From assembly GCA_937874515.1 (NCBI GenBank), contig CALNBV010000153.1, forward strand, positions 1-8,856: a DNA stretch of 8,856 bases. The letters are read 5' to 3'. This stretch comes from an uncultured Paenibacillaceae bacterium (GTDB taxonomy: Bacteria; Bacillota; Bacilli; Aneurinibacillales; Aneurinibacillaceae). Positions 5,531-8,856 of the stretch are shown here, one piece after another. Numbering within the stretch: the stretch's first letter is position 1; the number at the start of each line of letters is the position of its first letter. The notes below the pieces were generated by a model. The model made no database searches. It was given only the letters and a program-made list of their open reading frames with translations, and was not told the origin of the DNA. A program made the position numbers and the translations under genes.

Positions 5531-6349
5531 ATGTCAGGATTAAATGGAAAAAAAGTAGTCCTTACAGGGACCAGGCGTCTTGAAGAAATCAGTTCCCTTG
5601 TGGAAAGCAGGGGAGGAATTCCTCTGATCCGTTCTACCCAGGGACAGGTTTGTCCTACTGAAAAAGAACTGGAACCCTATATTCACCGTTTAATACAAGG
5701 GGACTATGATTGGGTGGTGTTAACCACTGGGTCCGGGACAGAAACCATCCTAAAAGTGGCAGAAACATTAGGATTGGGGGAAGAGGTAAAAACCGCACTA
5801 CGTAGAACGAAAATTGCTCTAAGAGGATATAAAACCCAGAATGTTGTTAAATCCCTGGGATTGGCTCCTTTAATTCGGGATGAAGATGGAACCACCACGA
5901 ATTTAATTAAGACCTTAGCATCCCATCATTTAAAAGGAAAACGTATTGCCATTCAGTTATACGGTGAACCCATTCCAGAACTAAATGAATTTCTGGAAAA
6001 AGAAAAGGTTCAGTATGACGAATTATATCCATATCGTTATCTTACACCAGACCCTGGTGTTCTTGATACATTAGTGAAGGAAATCCTGGAGTGCGAAGTC
6101 CAGGGGGTAGCCTTAACCAGTGCTGTCCAAGTACGTAATCTTTTTCACCATGGACAAGAACAGGGTCTTTCTGACCAACTGGTAAAAGCCTTTAATGAAC
6201 AAGTTGTTGCTGGTGTCGTAGGTAAAGTAACAGCAGAAACCTTGCAGGAAGCAGGGGTTTCTCGTATGGTTAAACCTGATCGAGAAAGAATGGGCGCTAT
6301 GATCATGGCTATGGATCGTTTTTTTAAGGAGAAATCAACATATATATGA
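5531..6349 (+). CDS. Uroporphyrinogen-III synthase-like protein (HemD family)
   Basis: The family closes hydroxymethylbilane to uroporphyrinogen III with inversion of ring D, for heme, siroheme and cobalamin. The 272 residues match the two-domain HemD size. Visible family pieces are KKVVLTGTRRLEEI (7-20) opening domain 1, WVVLTTGSGTETI (61-73), the KGKRIAIQLYGEP strand (135-147) opening the next lobe, the VALTSAVQVRNLF motif (193-205), and VAGVVGKVTAETLQEAG (226-242). HemD sequences diverge strongly, so fold is surer than activity. The gene stands alone with its own promoter and terminator, away from hemAXCDBL, so it may be a second copy for a tetrapyrrole branch or a non-catalytic relative. 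GGGAGGGG (5514-5521) lies 9 bases before the ATG. Confidence 0.78.
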   Translation: MSGLNGKKVVLTGTRRLEEISSLVESRGGIPLIRSTQGQVCPTEKELEPYIHRLIQGDYDWVVLTTGSGTETILKVAETLGLGEEVKTALRRTKIALRGYKTQNVVKSLGLAPLIRDEDGTTTNLIKTLASHHLKGKRIAIQLYGEPIPELNEFLEKEKVQYDELYPYRYLTPDPGVLDTLVKEILECEVQGVALTSAVQVRNLFHHGQEQGLSDQLVKAFNEQVVAGVVGKVTAETLQEAGVSRMVKPDRERMGAMIMAMDRFFKEKSTYI

Positions 6350-6357
6350 TAACCATT

Positions 6358-6394
6358 ACACGGATTCTGTTTTCTGGAGTCCGTGTTTCCTTTT
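6358..6394 (+). terminator. Terminator of the HemD-like gene
   Basis: ACACGGATTC (6358-6367) pairs with GAGTCCGTGT (6377-6386), 10 bp with one wobble, then TTCCTTTT. It lies 8 bases past the stop codon. Confidence 0.88.
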
Positions 6395-6430
6395 CCAATA
6401 ATTAGTCTTTATTACCATCACGTTTTACTG

Positions 6431-6445
6431 TATACTTTTAGTATA
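6431..6445. promoter_or_regulatory. Palindrome upstream of the MerR gene (candidate autoregulatory operator)
   Basis: TATACT (6431-6436), TTT, AGTATA (6440-6445) is a perfect dyad, extended by G on the left and G on the right. Both arms contain -10-like hexamers (TATACT, TAGTAT). It lies about 50 bases before the MerR start, where MerR proteins usually bind their own promoter. I cannot fix a convincing -35. Confidence 0.45.
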
Positions 6446-6492
6446 GGCATTCCCAGAATTAAAATTGAAAGGAAGAAAAGGCTCATGGGGAA

Positions 6493-6930
6493 TTGTATCG
6501 CATAGGAGAATTAGCTGAAGCAGCGAATGTTTCTAAAAGGACCATCGATTATTATACGCAATTAGGATTGCTCCATTATGAACGGAATCAATCCAACTAT
6601 CGCCATTATTCAGAAGAGGCATTACAGCGCCTTAAGTTAATCGAATTATATAAAAGGGGAAAAATGACCCTGGAAGAAATTCGAGAACGGCTAGAATGGC
6701 TTGATGAAAATCGGATTCCTGCCAAAGAGGCTTTTCAAAAAATGAATGACATATGCCTTAGGATCCATCAATTAGAAGAAAACATATTGGAATTAACTCC
6801 AATCTTGTCTAAATTAAATGAAAAACAATATCGAGTTCTCACTCAGAAAGTATCTGTACAATGTACCTCGCTCATTCATACATTGCATCAACTTCTGGGG
6901 GAGAATCAATTAATTGATAATGGGAGGTGA
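6493..6930 (+). CDS. MerR family transcriptional regulator
   Basis: This is a 145-residue DNA-binding regulator. The winged helix-turn-helix is clear: YRIGELAEAANVSKRTIDYY (2-21), then TQLGLL and the wing SNYRHYSEEALQRLKLI (34-50). A long dimerising coiled coil spans about 75-110. The C-terminal part is short; it has Cys88 and Cys124 but not the spaced Cys pair of CueR/ZntR metal loops, so the signal is unknown. The start is TTG, read from homology (MYRIGELA is the usual beginning) with AAAAGG (6476-6481) 11 bases ahead. An ATG at 6485 is out of frame and stops after six codons. The stop codon TGA (6928-6930) is part of the next gene's Shine-Dalgarno, so the downstream CNNM transporter is its probable target. 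Confidence 0.88.
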   Translation: MYRIGELAEAANVSKRTIDYYTQLGLLHYERNQSNYRHYSEEALQRLKLIELYKRGKMTLEEIRERLEWLDENRIPAKEAFQKMNDICLRIHQLEENILELTPILSKLNEKQYRVLTQKVSVQCTSLIHTLHQLLGENQLIDNGR

Positions 6931-6952
6931 GTCCCTTTTTAGGGACAACTAA
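6923..6952 (+). promoter_or_regulatory. Shine-Dalgarno separated from the CNNM start by a hairpin
   Basis: GGAGGTGA (6923-6930), an almost full anti-16S match, ends at the MerR stop. It is 22 bases from the TTG start, too far in linear terms. GTCCCT (6931-6936) pairs perfectly with AGGGAC (6941-6946) around TTTT. Folding removes 16 bases and leaves 6 between the site and the start. Unfolded, AGGGA (6941-6945) itself could serve as a weaker site 7 bases away. An in-frame TAA at 6950-6952 rules out any longer start. Confidence 0.6.
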
Positions 6953-8302
6953 TTGGACAGTTCGGGTATAGTGGTTTTAGAATTAATATTGGTGATTTTT
7001 CTTGTTTTTCTGAATGGTTTCTTCGTGGCAGCCGAGTTTGCGATGGTGAAAATCCGTTCGAGCCGTCTTATTCAGCTGGTTGAGGAAGGCAATGGGAAAG
7101 CGAAAATCGCACAAAAAGTTACCAATAATCTAGATTCGTACCTATCAGCTACCCAGCTAGGGATTACCTTAGCATCGTTAGGGTTAGGGTGGATAGGTGA
7201 ACCGGTAATTGCTCGATTGCTTGAAAAACCCCTTACATCCATAGGGGTACCGGAAATAGCGATTCATTCTATTTCTTTCATTCTTGGTTTTGCCGTGATT
7301 ACTTTCCTTCATATCGTATTAGGTGAGTTGGCGCCCAAATCCTTGGCCATTCAAAAGGCGGAAGGTACAGTCCTTAAAGTGGCTGGTCCGCTGATTGTTT
7401 TCTACAAAATCATGTTCCCCTTTATTTGGGTTCTAAACGGTACGGCTAATACCATTTTAAAATGGATGGGAATTCAGCCGGCGAAAGAAGGGGAAGTAGC
7501 CCATACAGAAGAGGAAATCCGAATTTTAGTAAACCAGAGCCATGAAAGCGGGTATATTGATAACACCGAAATGGCTTTATTTGATAATATATTTGAATTC
7601 TCTGGCCGTCTGGCAAGGGAAATTATGGTGCCCCGTATAGATATGGTCACCATTGATATTAACGATTCCAATGATAGCATCTTACAAAAAATTACCCGGG
7701 AGCAGCATACCCGTTATCCTGTTACCAAAGGGGATAAAGACCATATTATTGGTTTTGTCCACGTGAAAGATCTATATCTGCAAATCAACAACAATCGGAA
7801 TACTTTTTCTGTTAAAAACATTTTGCGAGAAATTATCATGGTTTCGGAAGCCTCTGAAATTAGTGCCGTATTAAAACAGATGCAGAAGAAACGATCCCAG
7901 ATTGCTGTCATTCTTGATGAATATGGCGGTACAGCAGGTTTAATTACCCTTGAAGATATCATTGAGGAAATCGTTGGGGAAATTCAAGATGAATTTGATA
8001 ATGAAGAATTGCCCCCCATCCAAAAGACAAAAGAAGGCTATTCTATTGAAGGTAAGGTCCTAATTGAAGAGATTAATGATTTATTAGGTACAGAAATAGA
8101 CGATGGTGTGGTAGACACCATTGGAGGCTGGATGTATTCCGTTCTGACGAAAAAGCCGGAAAAAGGCGACCTGATCAAAAAAGGAAACTTCTTATTTGTC
8201 ATTGATAAAATGGATGAGAACCGGATTGAAAGAATTTCGGTGAAACAGCAACCTGAACTAAATAATGTTGAGCCCCTTCGCAATTTAGAAGAGGCCCTGT
8301 AA
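6953..8302 (+). CDS. CNNM/CBS-domain magnesium-efflux-type membrane protein (MpfA/HlyC-CorC family)
   Basis: The 449 residues give a complete family member, long misnamed hemolysin. Order: CNNM (DUF21) membrane domain (about 1-190) with LELILVIFLVFLNGFFVAAEFA at the first helix, further hydrophobic segments near 65-85, 103-125 and 143-172, and LGELAPKSLA (123-132); a CBS pair (about 215-340) starting with AREIMVPRIDM (221-231) and ending in ILDEYGGTAGLITLEDIIEEIVGEI; then a CorC/HlyC C-terminal domain (about 355-432). Bacillus subtilis MpfA (YhdP) of this family exports magnesium, so Mg2+ efflux is the best guess, with nucleotide sensing through the CBS domains. TTG is the only possible start region because TAA precedes it in frame. 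It is coupled to the MerR gene and closed by a terminator. Confidence 0.9.
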   Translation: MDSSGIVVLELILVIFLVFLNGFFVAAEFAMVKIRSSRLIQLVEEGNGKAKIAQKVTNNLDSYLSATQLGITLASLGLGWIGEPVIARLLEKPLTSIGVPEIAIHSISFILGFAVITFLHIVLGELAPKSLAIQKAEGTVLKVAGPLIVFYKIMFPFIWVLNGTANTILKWMGIQPAKEGEVAHTEEEIRILVNQSHESGYIDNTEMALFDNIFEFSGRLAREIMVPRIDMVTIDINDSNDSILQKITREQHTRYPVTKGDKDHIIGFVHVKDLYLQINNNRNTFSVKNILREIIMVSEASEISAVLKQMQKKRSQIAVILDEYGGTAGLITLEDIIEEIVGEIQDEFDNEELPPIQKTKEGYSIEGKVLIEEINDLLGTEIDDGVVDTIGGWMYSVLTKKPEKGDLIKKGNFLFVIDKMDENRIERISVKQQPELNNVEPLRNLEEAL

Positions 8303-8316
8303 TAAATAGGTTAACT

Positions 8317-8347
8317 AACCCCCTGGAATGAAGTTCCAGGGGGTTTT
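8317..8347 (+). terminator. Terminator of the MerR-CNNM operon
   Basis: AACCCCCTGGAA (8317-8328) pairs perfectly with TTCCAGGGGGTT (8334-8345) around TGAAG, with TTTT at 8344-8347. It lies 14 bases after the stop codon. The U-run is short but the stem is very GC-rich. Confidence 0.9.
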
Positions 8348-8350
8348 GTG

Positions 8351-8378
8351 TGTAACTTTATTTCATACTAAACGAATA
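8351..8378 (+). promoter_or_regulatory. Candidate ECF-type promoter of the sigma factor gene
   Basis: TGTAAC (8351-8356), a 16-base spacer, then CGAATA (8373-8378). The AAC core of the -35 and the CG at the -10 fit the general ECF pattern (TGAAAC, 16-17 bases, CGTC/CGTA in Bacillus). No good sigma-A promoter is present between the terminator and the gene. The start would be near 8385, leaving a short leader. This suggests self-activation, but two six-base matches are weak evidence. Confidence 0.42.
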
Positions 8379-8410
8379 AGAAGTGTAAAGGCACCACAGG
8401 GGGTGAAAAA

Positions 8411-8856
8411 GTGCATGATGAAAGGGAAGTAATTCGTGGATTTATCGCTGGAAATCATGGTTGTTTTGAAGAACTGATTATGAAATACAGAGGCAGTGCA
8501 ACTTCCTTTGCACGAAAGTATGTACATGATCCCTTTGTCGCTGAAGATATTGTGCAAGAAAGTTTTGCACAGGTTTATGTGTACCGTCAGCGATATAAAG
8601 AAGGCTACTCCTTTAAAACCTACCTTTTCAGTATTGTGAAACATAAATGTATTGATTATATACGGAAAAACAAAGCAGTCCCCATGGATGAACTTCCGGA
8701 ATCAGGAGGGGATGATTTGGAAGATGTGGTGCTTGCCCGAGAAAAAAGCAATTTGATTCGGGATAAAATGAAGCAACTGAAAAAAGAGTATCAGGTGGTG
8801 ATTCACCTTGTGGATTTGGAAGGGTTTAGCTATGGGGAAACAGCCAAAATCATGGG
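8411..8856 (+). CDS. ECF (sigma-70 family) RNA polymerase sigma factor (3' end cut by window edge)
   Basis: The visible 148 codons start VHDEREVIRGFIAGNHGCFE. The region 2 core is clear: FEELIMKYRGSATSFARKYV (19-38), DPFVAEDIVQESFAQVYVYR (40-59), then YSFKTYLFSIVKHKCIDYIR (66-85), which is the -10-recognition and melting helix. A variable acidic linker (about 91-108) leads into region 4, where LKKEYQVVIHLVDLEGFSYGETAKIM (123-148) is cut within the helix-turn-helix. ECF factors are about 165-190 residues, so little is missing. GTG at 8411-8413 is chosen because AGGGGGTGA lies 5 bases upstream and the nearby ATGs are out of frame. An anti-sigma gene would be expected just past the edge. In Bacillus subtilis sigM lies in the same neighbourhood as yhdP (mpfA), but this short region does not prove it is SigM. 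Confidence 0.88.
   Translation, partial: MHDEREVIRGFIAGNHGCFEELIMKYRGSATSFARKYVHDPFVAEDIVQESFAQVYVYRQRYKEGYSFKTYLFSIVKHKCIDYIRKNKAVPMDELPESGGDDLEDVVLAREKSNLIRDKMKQLKKEYQVVIHLVDLEGFSYGETAKIM

Noticed and set aside
8363..8644. Minus-strand 93-codon frame
   Set aside because: It overlaps the well-recognised ECF sigma factor on the plus strand and shows no motif.

Overview
The window looks like chromosome from a low-GC Gram-positive bacterium of the Bacillales type. The basis is AT-rich spacers, strong AGGAGG-like ribosome binding sites, frequent TTG and GTG starts, U-tract hairpin terminators and Bacillus-type gene families. I cannot name the genus. I see no transposase, phage gene, CRISPR array, tRNA or rRNA. 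Most of it reads as ordinary core or accessory metabolism with some well-preserved regulatory sites.

Layout. (1) 1-173, minus strand: the 5' part of an acyl-CoA thioesterase, cut by the window edge. (2) 383-1294, minus: a ten-helix EamA/DMT permease. (3) 1577-3904, plus: a two-gene flavoenzyme operon, SfnG-like dimethylsulfone monooxygenase followed by an acyl-CoA-dehydrogenase-fold protein without the usual catalytic Glu. It is preceded by a leader carrying a forward intrinsic terminator and closed by a strong terminator. (4) 4129-5279, plus: pirin followed by a DoxX membrane protein. A near-consensus sigma-A promoter and two identical MhqR-like palindromes precede it and a terminator closes it. 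(5) 5531-6349, plus: a lone uroporphyrinogen-III-synthase-like gene with its own candidate promoter and terminator. (6) 6493-8302, plus: a MerR regulator and a CNNM/CBS magnesium-efflux-type membrane protein (MpfA-like), probably translationally coupled, ending in a terminator. (7) 8411 to the edge, plus: the start of an ECF sigma factor with a possible self-directed promoter.

How the genes work together. The sfnG pair probably releases sulfite and small carbon products from sulfones or other organosulfur compounds when sulfate is scarce; the reduced flavin must come from a reductase elsewhere. The pirin-DoxX pair resembles quinone/catechol stress genes of Firmicutes, and the operators agree with that. 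The MerR protein probably controls the downstream CNNM transporter. The thioesterase, permease and HemD-like gene look like independent units.

The regulatory DNA holds the points most worth checking: the terminator with a competing hairpin ahead of sfnG, the paired 19-bp operators ahead of pirin, the hairpin lying between a near-perfect Shine-Dalgarno and the TTG start of the CNNM gene, and the lost catalytic Glu in the acyl-CoA-dehydrogenase homologue. No wholly new system is evident.
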